From Serpens sp964410065 (GTDB lineage: Bacteria > Pseudomonadota > Gammaproteobacteria > Pseudomonadales > Pseudomonadaceae), in assembly GCA_964410065.1 (NCBI GenBank), contig CAYPFO010000013.1, forward strand, positions 3,082 to 67,081: a DNA stretch of 64,000 bases, read 5' to 3'. Positions 1 to 10,811 of the stretch are shown piece after piece. A program made the position numbers and the translations under genes. Position 1 is the stretch's first letter. Every line of letters begins with the position of its first letter. The notes below the pieces were generated by a model. That model made no database searches and was not told the DNA's origin. It saw only the letters and a program-made list of their open reading frames with translations.

Positions 1-875
1 AGACCGCGTAGAAAGCCTTTGTCCTCGGCCTCTACATCCTGTTTCCAGTCGAATACCTCGACATTGTGCAGCAAGGGTTTGATATAGCCGCTGAGCTGGC
101 TGCTCTCGGCCTCGACTTCCATGACCAGATCGCCCGTGCCGCCGACAAAATCAAACTTGCCATAGGCGCGGCTGAAGTCATTCAGGCGGGTCAGCTCGAT
201 GCCGGTGGTGCGCAGGCGCAGTTCGAAGTCTTCCCAGTCGGTAAAGGGGTCGAAGCTGGCCTGCGCCTCCAGCGGTGCCTGGTCAAACAGCCGGGCGGTG
301 CCCTCAAGTTGCGCGACTCGTCGCCCTTGGGCATCGGTGGTGTTGGTGAGATTCAGGATCGTGGCGTTCAACTGGTCGGCGTAGATATTCACCGGCGGAT
401 CGGAGCTGAAATTGCGAAAGGCAACCTTGCTGTCAACGATGCGCAGCTCGTTGAGGGTAATGGGCAGCAGGGCATTCAGCGTGTCGCGCCAATCCACGCC
501 TTCGCCGGTCTGTGACTGCTCTTTGTTCGGAGCATCAACGAAGTTCAGCTCGGCCGAGACGAATTCCACCTGCGCCACAATGGCCTGGTCTTCCCAGAGT
601 GATTGCCAGCTCACCGCGATGTCGATCAGCGGGGCCTTGAGGAAGGGTACGGGCACCTTGCCCGTCGTCTTCTCGATATTCAAGCCGTTGATTCGGTAGG
701 CGCCGCGCCACCAGGCCAGGTCTACATCCTCGACGTGGCCTCGGTAATCGCCCATTTCAGCCAAGGTATCGTTGAGGTAATTGCGCACTAGAGTAGGCAA
801 GGCCAGATGTGCGACCAACAGAACCAGCGCAACCAGCAGGAGTATCCACAGCGGAAGAGCCCGGTTTCGGTTCAT
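1..875 (-). CDS. DUF748-family membrane-anchored protein, C-terminus cut by window edge
   Basis: The reading frame runs from the ATG at 875 down to the left edge with no stop, so only about 291 N-terminal residues are visible. It opens with MNRNRALPLWILLLVALVLL, a single N-terminal membrane anchor, followed by a long soluble region (LAWWRGAYRINGL, NALLPITLNELRIVDSKVAF) typical of DUF748/AsmA-like proteins of the cell envelope. Function is not established; AsmA-type proteins are thought to act in lipid transport or envelope integrity. It is divergent from cysK, with 144 bp between the two starts. Family assignment is by pattern recognition only. Confidence 0.8.
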   Translation of the reverse strand, partial: MNRNRALPLWILLLVALVLLVAHLALPTLVRNYLNDTLAEMGDYRGHVEDVDLAWWRGAYRINGLNIEKTTGKVPVPFLKAPLIDIAVSWQSLWEDQAIVAQVEFVSAELNFVDAPNKEQSQTGEGVDWRDTLNALLPITLNELRIVDSKVAFRNFSSDPPVNIYADQLNATILNLTNTTDAQGRRVAQLEGTARLFDQAPLEAQASFDPFTDWEDFELRLRTTGIELTRLNDFSRAYGKFDFVGGTGDLVMEVEAESSQLSGYIKPLLHNVEVFDWKQDVEAEDKGFLRG

Positions 876-1019
876 GGCGTTTATCCGTCAGGATTCGTGA
901 CGATGGACATATTTTGGCGAAGCGGGTTCGGCTGGACTGACCTTTGTATGGCGCTTAGGCTGATAGTCTTTCGTCACCATTTGTGCTCCATCCATTTATT
1001 TAGACGCAGGCAGACCATC

Positions 1020-1994
1020 ATGAGCCGCATTTATGCAGACAACTCCCGCTCCATCGGCAACACGCCGCTGGTGATGATCAACCGCCTCGGTCCCAAGGGC
1101 GTCACCATCCTGGCCAAGACCGAAGGGCGCAACCCGGCCTATTCGGTGAAGTGCCGAATAGGCGCCAGCATGGTCTGGGATGCCGAGGAACGTGGCCTAC
1201 TCAAGCCGGGCATGACGATTGTCGAGCCCACGTCCGGCAATACCGGCATTGCGCTGGCCTATGTCGCAGCCGCCCGCGGCTACAAGCTGATCCTGACCAT
1301 GCCCGCCTCGATGAGTCTGGAGCGCCGCAAGGTGGTCAAGGCGCTGGGTGCCGAGCTGGTGTTGACCGAGCCGGCCAAAGGCATGAAGGGCGCCATCGAA
1401 AAGGCCCAGGAGATTGTGGCCAGCAATCCCGCCACGCACTATCTGCCGCAACAGTTCGAAAATCCGGCCAACCCGGCGATCCACGAGAAGACCACTGGCC
1501 CGGAGATCTGGAATGACACCGATGGCGGGGTCGATGTGGTGGTCGCTGGCGTGGGCACCGGCGGCACCATCACCGGCGTCTCGCGCTATATCAAGCACAC
1601 CCAGGGCAAGCGAATTCTCTCGGTGGCGGTCGAGCCGATCAGCTCGCCGGTGATTACCCAGGCGATCGCCGGCGAAGAGCTCAAGCCCAGCCCGCACAAG
1701 ATCCAGGGTATCGGCGCCGGTTTCGTGCCCAAGAACCTCGACTTGTCGCTGGTGGATCAGGTGGAACAGGTCGGCGATGAAGAGGCCAAGAGCATGGCCC
1801 TGCGCCTGATGCGCGAAGAAGGCATTCTGTGTGGCATTTCCGGTGGTGCAGCCATGGCCGCGGCCGTGCGCCTGGCCGAACACCCGGACATGCAGGGCAA
1901 GAATATCGTGGTGATCATTCCCGACTCCGGCGAGCGCTACCTGTCGAGCATGCTGTTCGATGGCCTGTTCACCGAGCAGGAACTGGTGCAGTAA
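1020..1994 (+). CDS. cysK: Cysteine synthase A (O-acetylserine sulfhydrylase)
   Basis: This 324-residue protein makes L-cysteine from O-acetylserine and sulfide in the cytoplasm, using pyridoxal phosphate. The PLP lysine is K44 in NPAYSVKCRIG, and the substrate loop TSGNTG is at residues 71–76. The glycine loop GVGTGGTITG that binds the PLP phosphate and the C-terminal ISGGAA segment are both present. Length fits CysK rather than the shorter CysM. I chose the ATG at 1020 because similarity begins at MSRIYADNSRSIGNTPL; the frame is open further upstream but the extra residues look non-coding. The Shine-Dalgarno is weak. Confidence 0.95.
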   Translation: MSRIYADNSRSIGNTPLVMINRLGPKGVTILAKTEGRNPAYSVKCRIGASMVWDAEERGLLKPGMTIVEPTSGNTGIALAYVAAARGYKLILTMPASMSLERRKVVKALGAELVLTEPAKGMKGAIEKAQEIVASNPATHYLPQQFENPANPAIHEKTTGPEIWNDTDGGVDVVVAGVGTGGTITGVSRYIKHTQGKRILSVAVEPISSPVITQAIAGEELKPSPHKIQGIGAGFVPKNLDLSLVDQVEQVGDEEAKSMALRLMREEGILCGISGGAAMAAAVRLAEHPDMQGKNIVVIIPDSGERYLSSMLFDGLFTEQELVQ

Positions 1995-2052
1995 CAGCAC
2001 TGCGAAGTGCGTGTGTGGGGGCGACGTGGCCTTGGCAGCGGAGACTCCGCCA

Positions 2053-2180
2053 GCCGATGTGAATTCGGCCCCACAGGGTAGTTCTCGCGCCGCGTCGCAT
2101 GACTCGCCGATGCCTCGTCGAGTCATGCGGCACTGGCAGCCCGGCACGGGTGAATTCTGTGGGGCCGACTTCATGTCGGC
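2053..2180. repeat. REPIN-like nested inverted repeat
   Basis: Two 23-bp arms face each other: 2053–2075 (core GCCGATGTGAATTCGGC followed by CCCCACA) and 2158–2180 (TGTGGGG followed by CCGACTTCATGTCGGC), matching at 20 of 23 positions. Each arm is itself a small hairpin. Inside lies a second, perfect 10-bp inverted repeat, GCATGACTCG at 2097–2106 with CGAGTCATGC at 2119–2128. A related arm occurs at 26345–26368. This is the architecture of Pseudomonas REP doublets. It occupies most of the 322-bp cysK–aceK gap; the rest of that gap shows no gene. Confidence 0.7.
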
Positions 2181-2316
2181 AGCGAAGCTTTGCCGATCGA
2201 TGAACAAGCGGTCGCGAAACCGCAGCGCCGCAACGCTTGGCGCAACCGCTGCTTGCCGCCCGTCGCGACGACTCGCTAAGCTCCGGCTTCCACTCGCCAC
2301 CACAGAGACGTGATCC

Positions 2317-4047
2317 ATGGCGCAGCAATGGCCGGTAGCCGATATCGCGCGTTCCATCCTCGACGGGTTCGATGACTATCGGGAACATTTTCGTCTGATT
2401 ACCGACGGTGCCCGCCAGCGCTTTGAACAGGCGCAGTGGCAGGAAGCACAGGCCGCCTCGACCGCGCGGATCACTCTGTATGAAGAAAAAGTCAGTGAAA
2501 CCACCGCCAAGCTGCGCCCGCTGTACGGGGACGCCTGTTTGCTCGATGTCAACCTGTGGCCCCTGGTCAAGAGCGCCTACATCGAGTTGATCAACCCACG
2601 CTTTGATGGTGAGCTAGCGGAAACCTGGTACAACTCCATCTTCTGCCGGCTGCTCAGCCATGACTGCATCAGCGATGACACCATGTTCGTGCATACCACG
2701 CGGCCTGCGTTGCATGCACAGATGCGTGTCGTGCAGACCCGCACTTACCAGCCGCGGGGCCATCTGCCCGGCATGCTGGAAGAGATCTTCAGTCATTACC
2801 GCTTCGATGCGACGTACGAGGATCTCGCGGGTGATATTCAGCGCCTGGAAGCGCAGTTGCGCAGCTGTCTGCCGGACTGGGTCTGCAAGGACCTTGGGCT
2901 GACCGTTGAGCTCTTTTGCTCACCGCTGTACCGCAACAAGGGCGCGTATCTGGTCGGGCGTATCTACACCCATGACGAGCAGTGGCCGCTGGTGATCGCC
3001 TTGATTCATCGCGAGGGGCAGGGCATCAAGCTCGATGCGCTGATTACCGACGAGGCGGAAGTCTCAATCATCTTTTCCTTCACCCGTTCCTACTTCATGG
3101 TCGATGTGGCCAATCCGGCGGAATTCGTCGGCTTTCTGCAGCGCATCCTGCCAGGCAAACACATCTCGGAGCTGTATACCTCGATCGGCTTTTACAAGCA
3201 GGGCAAGTCGGAGTTCTACCGAGCGCTGATCGATCACCTGGCCAATGTCGATGACCGTTTCGTCATGGCGCCCGGCGTGCGCGGGATGGTGATGAGCGTG
3301 TTTACCCTGCCGGGCTTCAACACCGTGTTCAAGATCATCAAGGACCGGTTTTCGCCGTCCAAGAACGTGGACCGTGCCACGGTGATCGAAAAATACCGCC
3401 TGGTGAAAAATGTCGATCGGGTCGGCCGCATGGCCGACACCCAGGAGTTCGCCGACTTCCGTTTTCCGGTGAGCAAGTTCGATCCGGATTGCCTGACCGA
3501 GCTGCTGGACGTCGCGCCCTCCACCGTGGAAGTGCAAGGCGACATGGTGCTGGTTCGCCATTGCTGGACCGAACGGCGCATGACACCGCTGAACCTCTAC
3601 CTGGAGAATGCCAGCGAGGCGCAGACCCTCGATGTGCTGGAGGATTACGGCCTGGCCATCAAGCAGTTGGCTGCTGCAAATATCTTTCCCGGCGACATGC
3701 TGTTGAAGAACTTCGGCGTCACGCGCCATGGCCGCGTGGTGTTCTATGACTACGACGAGATCAGCTACCTCACCGAGGTGAATTTCCGGCGCATTCCGCC
3801 ACCGCGCTATCCCGAGGACGAGATGTCGGCTGAGCCCTGGTATTCCGTGGCGCCCAACGATGTATTCCCGGAGGAGTTCCCGCGCTTTCTGTTTGTCGAT
3901 CTGGCGCAGCGCAAGTTGTTCGCCAAGCTGCATGGCAACCTGTATGACGCGGATTACTGGAAAAGCCTGCAGGATGCCATTCGCGCCGGCAAGGTGATCG
4001 ATGTATTCCCCTACCGACGCGGGGAGCGGAACGAGGCAGTGCAGTAG
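2317..4047 (+). CDS. aceK: Isocitrate dehydrogenase kinase/phosphatase
   Basis: AceK phosphorylates and dephosphorylates isocitrate dehydrogenase, switching carbon between the TCA cycle and the glyoxylate shunt during growth on acetate or fatty acids. The 576-residue length and the sequence throughout (ILDGFDDYREHF at the N-terminus, VFKIIKDRFSPSKNVDRATV mid-protein, DMLLKNFGVTRHGRVVFYDYDEI near the kinase active site) match the family. In the last motif the Asp-Tyr-Asp stretch corresponds to the metal-binding part of the kinase site. It stands alone here, away from aceA/aceB. The start ATG at 2317 gives the canonical MAQQWP N-terminus. Confidence 0.95.
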   Translation: MAQQWPVADIARSILDGFDDYREHFRLITDGARQRFEQAQWQEAQAASTARITLYEEKVSETTAKLRPLYGDACLLDVNLWPLVKSAYIELINPRFDGELAETWYNSIFCRLLSHDCISDDTMFVHTTRPALHAQMRVVQTRTYQPRGHLPGMLEEIFSHYRFDATYEDLAGDIQRLEAQLRSCLPDWVCKDLGLTVELFCSPLYRNKGAYLVGRIYTHDEQWPLVIALIHREGQGIKLDALITDEAEVSIIFSFTRSYFMVDVANPAEFVGFLQRILPGKHISELYTSIGFYKQGKSEFYRALIDHLANVDDRFVMAPGVRGMVMSVFTLPGFNTVFKIIKDRFSPSKNVDRATVIEKYRLVKNVDRVGRMADTQEFADFRFPVSKFDPDCLTELLDVAPSTVEVQGDMVLVRHCWTERRMTPLNLYLENASEAQTLDVLEDYGLAIKQLAAANIFPGDMLLKNFGVTRHGRVVFYDYDEISYLTEVNFRRIPPPRYPEDEMSAEPWYSVAPNDVFPEEFPRFLFVDLAQRKLFAKLHGNLYDADYWKSLQDAIRAGKVIDVFPYRRGERNEAVQ

Positions 4048-4056
4048 AGCCTCTTT

Positions 4057-4084
4057 CTGTAGGAGCCAGCTGGCTGCGATCCGG
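4057..4084 (+). repeat. Single REP-like sequence after aceK
   Basis: TGTAGGAGCCAGCTGGCTGCG followed by ATCC is a variant of the common Pseudomonas REP unit (TGTAGGAGCGAGCTTGCTCGCGA). The palindromic part AGCCAGCTGGCT can fold. It lies 10 bp after the aceK stop and may help end transcription or protect the mRNA 3' end. Only one copy is seen here, so this is a solitary REP. Confidence 0.5.
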
Positions 4085-4252
4085 GTTGAGGCGTTTCAGA
4101 CCAAGATTTCCCATGGCCTCGCCCACTGAAAACGGCCCTCTAGTCAGCCAATGGTTAGGAAGTCCGGGGGTTAGGGCTAGACTCTGGGGGAGGCAAGCGG
4201 GCCGCTGGGCAGTCGGCCGGCTCGTTCCATGCAGTCTTGGGAGGGTAGCGTT

Positions 4253-4387
4253 ATGAAAGCCTGGTTCAAGCAGTGGATTGACAACCTCGGTAGGGCGCTC
4301 GGCATGCTCGATGCGCCTCGTCTGCAACCTGTGCCTGTGCGTGTTGATGACAGGCCGCGGCAGGGCAAGGCACGCCCCGCACGTTGA
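4253..4387 (+). CDS. Small hypothetical protein (44 aa)
   Basis: The ATG at 4253 is preceded by a good Shine-Dalgarno (GGGAGGG, about 7 nt upstream). The product begins MKAWFKQWIDNLGRALGML, an amphipathic start, and ends in a basic proline-rich tail (RPRQGKARPAR). It lies between aceK and the DTW-domain gene, ending 56 bp before the latter's ATG, so the two may be co-transcribed. I do not recognise a family and no function can be assigned. The main support is the ribosome binding site and a sensible amino-acid composition; it could be spurious. Confidence 0.45.
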   Translation: MKAWFKQWIDNLGRALGMLDAPRLQPVPVRVDDRPRQGKARPAR

Positions 4388-4443
4388 TCGGGTCTGGAAA
4401 CGGGCGGGGCTGTGGCACACTGCGCACCCTTGCAGGAGATGCC

Positions 4444-5034
4444 ATGCCCCGGCCTACATGTTCACAATGCTGTCGCCCCCTCGCTTATTGTTTATGCGCA
4501 CTTGTGCCGCGCCTGGACAGCCGTACCCGCGTATTGATCCTGCAGCACCCGAGCGAAGCCGGACATGCCTTGAACACGGCCCGGCTGGCGGCTCTTGGGC
4601 TGGAGAATGCCCAATTGCGCATAGGCGAGCACTTCGCTGACCTGGCGGCCCTGTTGGCAGATCCCGGCTACGACGCTCGCCTGCTATTTCCAGGCGAGGA
4701 GGCGGAGCTGCCCGGTCCGCAAGGCACGGATCAACGCCCGCTGTTGCTGGTGGTGCCGGACGGTACCTGGCGCAAGGCGCGCAAGCTTATTTATTGCAAT
4801 CCGCTGCTGGAAAGTCTGCCGCGCCTGACCCTGCCCGAAGGGCTGGAGTCGCGCTACCGCCTGCGCAAGGCGCCCGCTGCCGGTGCGTTGTCCACCTTGG
4901 AAGCCATCACCGAAACCCTCAATCGCCTGGAAGCGCCGCAGCGCTTCGATGCGTTGCTGCGACCGTTTGAGGCGCTGATCGACGGGCAGATCGCCGCCAT
5001 GGGTGAAGAAGTCTTCCAGCGCAATCATGGCTGA
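4444..5034 (+). CDS. tapT: DTW-domain tRNA-uridine aminocarboxypropyltransferase
   Basis: Members of this family (E. coli TapT/YfiP) transfer the aminocarboxypropyl group of SAM to a uridine in tRNA, forming acp3U. The 196-residue product has the N-terminal Cys cluster MPRPTCSQCCRPLAYCLC (probable zinc site) and the signature VPDGTWRKARKL, the D-G-T-W form of the DTW motif, followed by YRLRKAP. The ATG at 4444 has CAGGAGA 6 nt upstream and puts the Cys cluster at the N-terminus; a TTG 60 bp further upstream is open but less likely. The symbol is by family assignment, not by direct evidence of substrate. Confidence 0.85.
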   Translation: MPRPTCSQCCRPLAYCLCALVPRLDSRTRVLILQHPSEAGHALNTARLAALGLENAQLRIGEHFADLAALLADPGYDARLLFPGEEAELPGPQGTDQRPLLLVVPDGTWRKARKLIYCNPLLESLPRLTLPEGLESRYRLRKAPAAGALSTLEAITETLNRLEAPQRFDALLRPFEALIDGQIAAMGEEVFQRNHG

Positions 5035-5097
5035 GCCGTGGGTAGAACGTTTTAGCTCATCGCTGGCGAAGCGCGGATATGGATGCCAAGGGCACGC

Positions 5098-5496
5098 TTA
5101 GCGCATCGGCAGGGTTTTCTGGCGCAGGATGTAAATCGTCACCAGCACGGCGCTGGTCAACATGGCGATGCGGGCCAAGGGGATATTTACCAGCCAGCAG
5201 GCGAACAGGATGCTCAGCCACATCAGCACAAGGGTATAGATCTTGCCCTTGAGGGGAATTCCCTGGCCGTCGAGGTAGTCGCGAATCCAGGGGCCGAGGC
5301 GCGGGTGGCCAACCAGCCAGGCATAAAAACGCGGCGAGCTGCGCGCGAAACAGGCAGCGGCCAGCAAGAGAAAAGGTGTGGTGGGCAATACCGGCAGGAA
5401 AATACCGATGACGCCCAGGACCACGCTCAGCCAGCCCACCGCCAGCAGGCCATAGCGAATCCAGGGCGAACGGCCCGGCATGCCGGAGTCGGTCAT
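5098..5496 (-). CDS. DUF454 (YbaN-like) inner membrane protein
   Basis: The 132-residue protein has a first hydrophobic stretch (YGLLAVGWLSVVLGVIGIFL) followed by the family signature LPVLPTTPFLLLAAACFARSSPRFYAWL and two further membrane segments near the C-terminus (TLVLMWLSILFACWLV, IAMLTSAVLVTIYIL). DUF454/YbaN proteins are widespread; their function is unknown. It lies 10 bp after the YecA-family gene on the same strand, so the two probably share a transcript. Confidence 0.85.
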   Translation of the reverse strand: MTDSGMPGRSPWIRYGLLAVGWLSVVLGVIGIFLPVLPTTPFLLLAAACFARSSPRFYAWLVGHPRLGPWIRDYLDGQGIPLKGKIYTLVLMWLSILFACWLVNIPLARIAMLTSAVLVTIYILRQKTLPMR

Positions 5497-5506
5497 GCCG
5501 GTGCGA

Positions 5507-6094
5507 TCAGTTCTGGCGTGGCTTGAGCAGCGAGGGTTTTTCCTCGGGCGCCTGGCAAAGCAGGTAAAGGGCGGTGAGCAGTTCGGGGATCTGATCGATC
5601 ATGCTGTCGACCAGTGCGCGGTCGGCGGCAATCTCCTCGAACTCGGGCTGCTCTTCGAACAGGCCGGAACCGACCATGATGGGTAGCAGCAGCTCGCTGA
5701 CTTCGTCTTCCGAGTCCTCGAACCACACGGCTTCGCGCATGAACACCCCTTCCATGAAGCCGATGCACCAGCCACGCAGGTCGGACTCGTCCGGCTCATC
5801 ACCCAGGTCCAAATCGCAGGGCAGCTCCATGTCCTCGTCGCTGGCCAATTGGCGGGCGATGTAGGCCTTGAGCTGCACCAGGCTGGTTTCGATTTCCTGG
5901 CGTTCGGCCTCGTCACGGTAATGCGGTGGCTCGGCGAACAGCGCATCGATCCATTCGCGATCCGGAACCTGTTGTGGGCAAATGGACAGGGCGGTCAGAT
6001 AGCCGTGGGCGGCCACGTAGTCCAGCGCTTCATCATGCAGATCGTCGGCATCGAGGAAGGCTTGCAGGCGGGACAATTGCTCAGCGAAAGACAT
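5507..6094 (-). CDS. YecA/YgfB (UPF0149) family protein
   Basis: This 195-residue acidic protein starts MSFAEQLSRLQAFLD and carries the UPF0149 pattern: DALDYVAAHGYLTAL-type helix (ALDYVAAHGYLTALSICPQ) near residue 30 and RGWCIGFMEGVF near residue 107. It lacks the C-terminal SEC-C zinc motif found in E. coli YecA, so it belongs to the short form. The role is not settled. It is transcribed away from recQ; 158 bp separate the two starts. It is the first gene of a probable two-gene unit with the DUF454 gene. Confidence 0.8.
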   Translation of the reverse strand: MSFAEQLSRLQAFLDADDLHDEALDYVAAHGYLTALSICPQQVPDREWIDALFAEPPHYRDEAERQEIETSLVQLKAYIARQLASDEDMELPCDLDLGDEPDESDLRGWCIGFMEGVFMREAVWFEDSEDEVSELLLPIMVGSGLFEEQPEFEEIAADRALVDSMIDQIPELLTALYLLCQAPEEKPSLLKPRQN

Positions 6095-6252
6095 ACGAGG
6101 ACTACCTTGGAGAGGGGATAGCGCGGATTCTAGTCCACAGGGCGTCCGCAGGCCACAGGCATTAGGTCGCGCGCTGCCCAGAACACCCGCTTAGCGGCCT
6201 GAAGCCGGCCGCGACCTCGCGTATACTTCCCGGCCTTGCTTCGGAGACCGGC

Positions 6253-8382
<2,130 letters not shown>

Positions 8383-8499
8383 GAAAAATGACACAATCGC
8401 CAAGGGGTGGCGGTTTTCTGGCGGTCCTCATCCGGGCCTTGTAGCGCTTTCCGTGAGCGTATAGGGTGAGCTGGCCGTGCTCCAACCAAAGGACTGATT

Positions 8500-9705
8500 G
8501 TGGGTAACCGACCGCAGACTTGGCTCGACGATGTTCGTGCCAATCCCTATGCCGAACAATTGACTCAAGGGTTCACCCGGCTGCGATTCGCAGCGCCGCT
8601 GGAAGAGCAGTATCGCGCCTACCAGCTTGAGCACAGCTTCGATCTCAGACGTATTTCATTGCTGGCCGCCATCCTTATCTGGATAGCGCAGACTTTGTTG
8701 GATCTGCGTTTGGTCGACAGCCTGGAGCGCGATGCAATGCTCGTCGTGCGGTTGGCGGTGATCGCATTGCTGCTGGTGTGTGGCGGCTTGGTACTCTGCA
8801 GCCGGCGTACGGATTTACTGGTGCCGTTGACCCTGGCCTGCATTCTGGCGCTGGGCATCGGTTCGGCTGCCGTGGTGGCGCTGGCCCACCGGATCGATCC
8901 GGCCTACCCGGAAGAAGGCTTGTTGCTGGTGTGCATGGCCGGTTTTTTTCTGGCCGGCTTGCGACTGTCCGAGGCACTCGCATGCTCGGTGGTAGTGCTG
9001 GTGACCTACATTGGCTTTGAGCTGTTGTTTGGCGCGGCCGTGGTCCGTTTGCTTTATGTCCTGTTGTATTTGCTGTTCGGCATTCTGATCGGCGCGGTCG
9101 GGTGCTATCAGCTGGAATACAAGTCTCGCGAACATTTCCTGTCCCGGCGCTTGCTCAAGGTCATGGCTGACTGCGACAGCCTCACGGGCCTGCATAATCG
9201 GCGCAGCTTCCGCCGTCAGTTCGACCGTGTGTGGCGCCAGGGCCTACGCGAAGGCCAGCCGCTGGCCATGCTTTTGTGCGATGTCGATCATTTCAAGGCC
9301 TATAACGATTGCTATGGCCACCAGGCCGGCGATGACGTGTTGCAACGCATCGGCCGCTTGCTGGAGGAGCGGGCGCGACGTCCGCTGGATATGGCCGTGC
9401 GCATGGGCGGCGAAGAATTTGCCTTGCTGTTGTATGGCAGCGATGCCGATGACGCCCGTGAGGCGGCGGAGCAGGTGCGCGGAAGCCTTGAGCGGCTCGG
9501 CATCGAGCACGCGCAGTCATCCAGCGCGCCGGTGGTGACCATGTCCATTGGGGTGGCCTGCCTGAACAGCAATAATACCAATGTCAGCCTGAAGGAGCTG
9601 TACGCGCGAGCGGACCAGCTCCTCTACGAGGCGAAAAACAGCGGGCGCAATCGCATCGCGGTCAGCGCCTGTGGGCAACCGATGCTCACCGAAACTACGA
9701 TCTAG
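8500..9705 (+). CDS. Membrane diguanylate cyclase (GGDEF), HsbD-like by position
   Basis: The N-terminal half holds about six hydrophobic helices (for example LLVPLTLACILALGIG and VRLLYVLLYLLFGILIGAVG). The C-terminal GGDEF domain carries DSLTGLHNRRSF, DVDHFKAYND and the catalytic MGGEEF, so it should make cyclic-di-GMP from two GTP. An RPLD sequence five residues before GGEEF fits the inhibitory I-site, implying product inhibition. Start is the GTG at 8500 (GTGGGTAACCG); I see no better ATG. P. aeruginosa PA3343 (HsbD) sits in the same place beside recQ, so this may be its ortholog, but the hptB–hsbRA genes are not in this window. Confidence 0.85.
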   Translation: MGNRPQTWLDDVRANPYAEQLTQGFTRLRFAAPLEEQYRAYQLEHSFDLRRISLLAAILIWIAQTLLDLRLVDSLERDAMLVVRLAVIALLLVCGGLVLCSRRTDLLVPLTLACILALGIGSAAVVALAHRIDPAYPEEGLLLVCMAGFFLAGLRLSEALACSVVVLVTYIGFELLFGAAVVRLLYVLLYLLFGILIGAVGCYQLEYKSREHFLSRRLLKVMADCDSLTGLHNRRSFRRQFDRVWRQGLREGQPLAMLLCDVDHFKAYNDCYGHQAGDDVLQRIGRLLEERARRPLDMAVRMGGEEFALLLYGSDADDAREAAEQVRGSLERLGIEHAQSSSAPVVTMSIGVACLNSNNTNVSLKELYARADQLLYEAKNSGRNRIAVSACGQPMLTETTI

Positions 9706-9722
9706 CACGAGAGCAGTCTGTC

Positions 9723-10739
9723 ATGGAGCGATTGATCCAGGCCGATGGCCAGCCGCGCTACGGCATCTTCAAGAGCGCACCTGAACAGGTGAATTACCGC
9801 GATTTCGATTTTCGCTCACCGATGGGGCGTCGTCTGGGTGCATTGGCCAAATGGCGGCGCTTCCACCAATTCCAGTATTTCGGGCTGATCAGCGACGAGC
9901 TGATCGGCGGCTGTGCGTTGGCCAATCTGAGTCTGGTCGGAATCGGCTTTGTCTATTTGTTTCATCCGGCCAGTGGGCGTTTGCTGCAGCGTCAGTTCAA
10001 ATTGCCGCTGGGATTCGGCACAGCGTTCAGTCAGACGCCGGATGACGGTGTGTGCGAGCTGATCCAGGGTCGTAATCGGCTGCGACTGGAAAACTGCGCC
10101 GCCACGGGTGATAAGCGCCTGCTGGTGGAGCTGGATGATGGGCTGCGCATCGATGCCCGCTTCAGCGAGCGTGAACCGGCCTTTCAGCCGATGCATATCT
10201 GCACGCCAACCGCCGTAAATGGCTGGGTGTATGCGCAAAAGGTCGCCGGGGTGAGGTGTCAGGGTCAGGTGCGCAGCGCACTGGGCAATTTTGACCTGGC
10301 GGCCCTGAACGCCTTCGCCCATCACGATTGGTCAGCCGGTTACATGCGCCCGGAAACCCATTGGAACTGGGCTTGTCTGTCCGCTCAGGTAGGCGACGTT
10401 CGGGTTGGGCTCAACCTGTCCTGCGGGGTCAATGAAACCAGCTTCAGCGAAAATTGTTTTTGGCTGGACGGCGAGTTGCTCAAGGTGGACGGCGTGAGGT
10501 TTCAATTCGATCGCGACCAACCGCTGCACCCCTGGCATATTCGCTCCGGTGACGGTCAGGTGGAGCTGCGTTTCACGGGCGAAGGCATGCACCGCGAACG
10601 GTTGAACCTGGGCTTTCTGGCCAGCAACTTCAAACAGATCTTCGGACGGTTTTCTGGTGAGCTGCGTCCCCTGGGCAGGCCCGTGGTGCCCATCGACGGG
10701 GTATGGGGGTTCGTCGAGGACCAGTACGCAAAATGGTGA
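9723..10739 (+). CDS. DUF2804-family protein
   Basis: The 338-residue protein has no signal peptide or membrane helix. It matches the DUF2804 pattern: an N-terminal segment NYRDFDFRSPMGRRLGALAKWRRFHQFQYFG, mid-protein HDWSAGYMRPETHWNWACLS, and the C-terminal FGRFSGELRPLGRPVVPIDGVWGFVEDQYAKW. The family is related to AttH/hydroxyneurosporene-synthase-like beta-barrels, but no reaction is known. It begins 17 bp after the diguanylate cyclase and is likely co-transcribed with it. Confidence 0.8.
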   Translation: MERLIQADGQPRYGIFKSAPEQVNYRDFDFRSPMGRRLGALAKWRRFHQFQYFGLISDELIGGCALANLSLVGIGFVYLFHPASGRLLQRQFKLPLGFGTAFSQTPDDGVCELIQGRNRLRLENCAATGDKRLLVELDDGLRIDARFSEREPAFQPMHICTPTAVNGWVYAQKVAGVRCQGQVRSALGNFDLAALNAFAHHDWSAGYMRPETHWNWACLSAQVGDVRVGLNLSCGVNETSFSENCFWLDGELLKVDGVRFQFDRDQPLHPWHIRSGDGQVELRFTGEGMHRERLNLGFLASNFKQIFGRFSGELRPLGRPVVPIDGVWGFVEDQYAKW

Positions 10740-10773
10740 GCGAAGTGGGCCATCGTGCCCATTCACGGTTATG

Positions 10774-10787
10774 ATTAGCCGCCTAAT
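10774..10787. promoter_or_regulatory. Putative MarR operator
   Basis: ATTAG-CCGC-CTAAT is a perfect inverted repeat 25 bp before the MarR start codon. ATGATTAG also occurs twice as a direct repeat, at 10771–10778 and 10786–10793. Autoregulation from such a palindrome is usual for MarR genes. Binding is inferred from position only. Confidence 0.45.
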
Positions 10788-10811
10788 GATTAGCTCTTAC
10801 AAGAACAGTCC

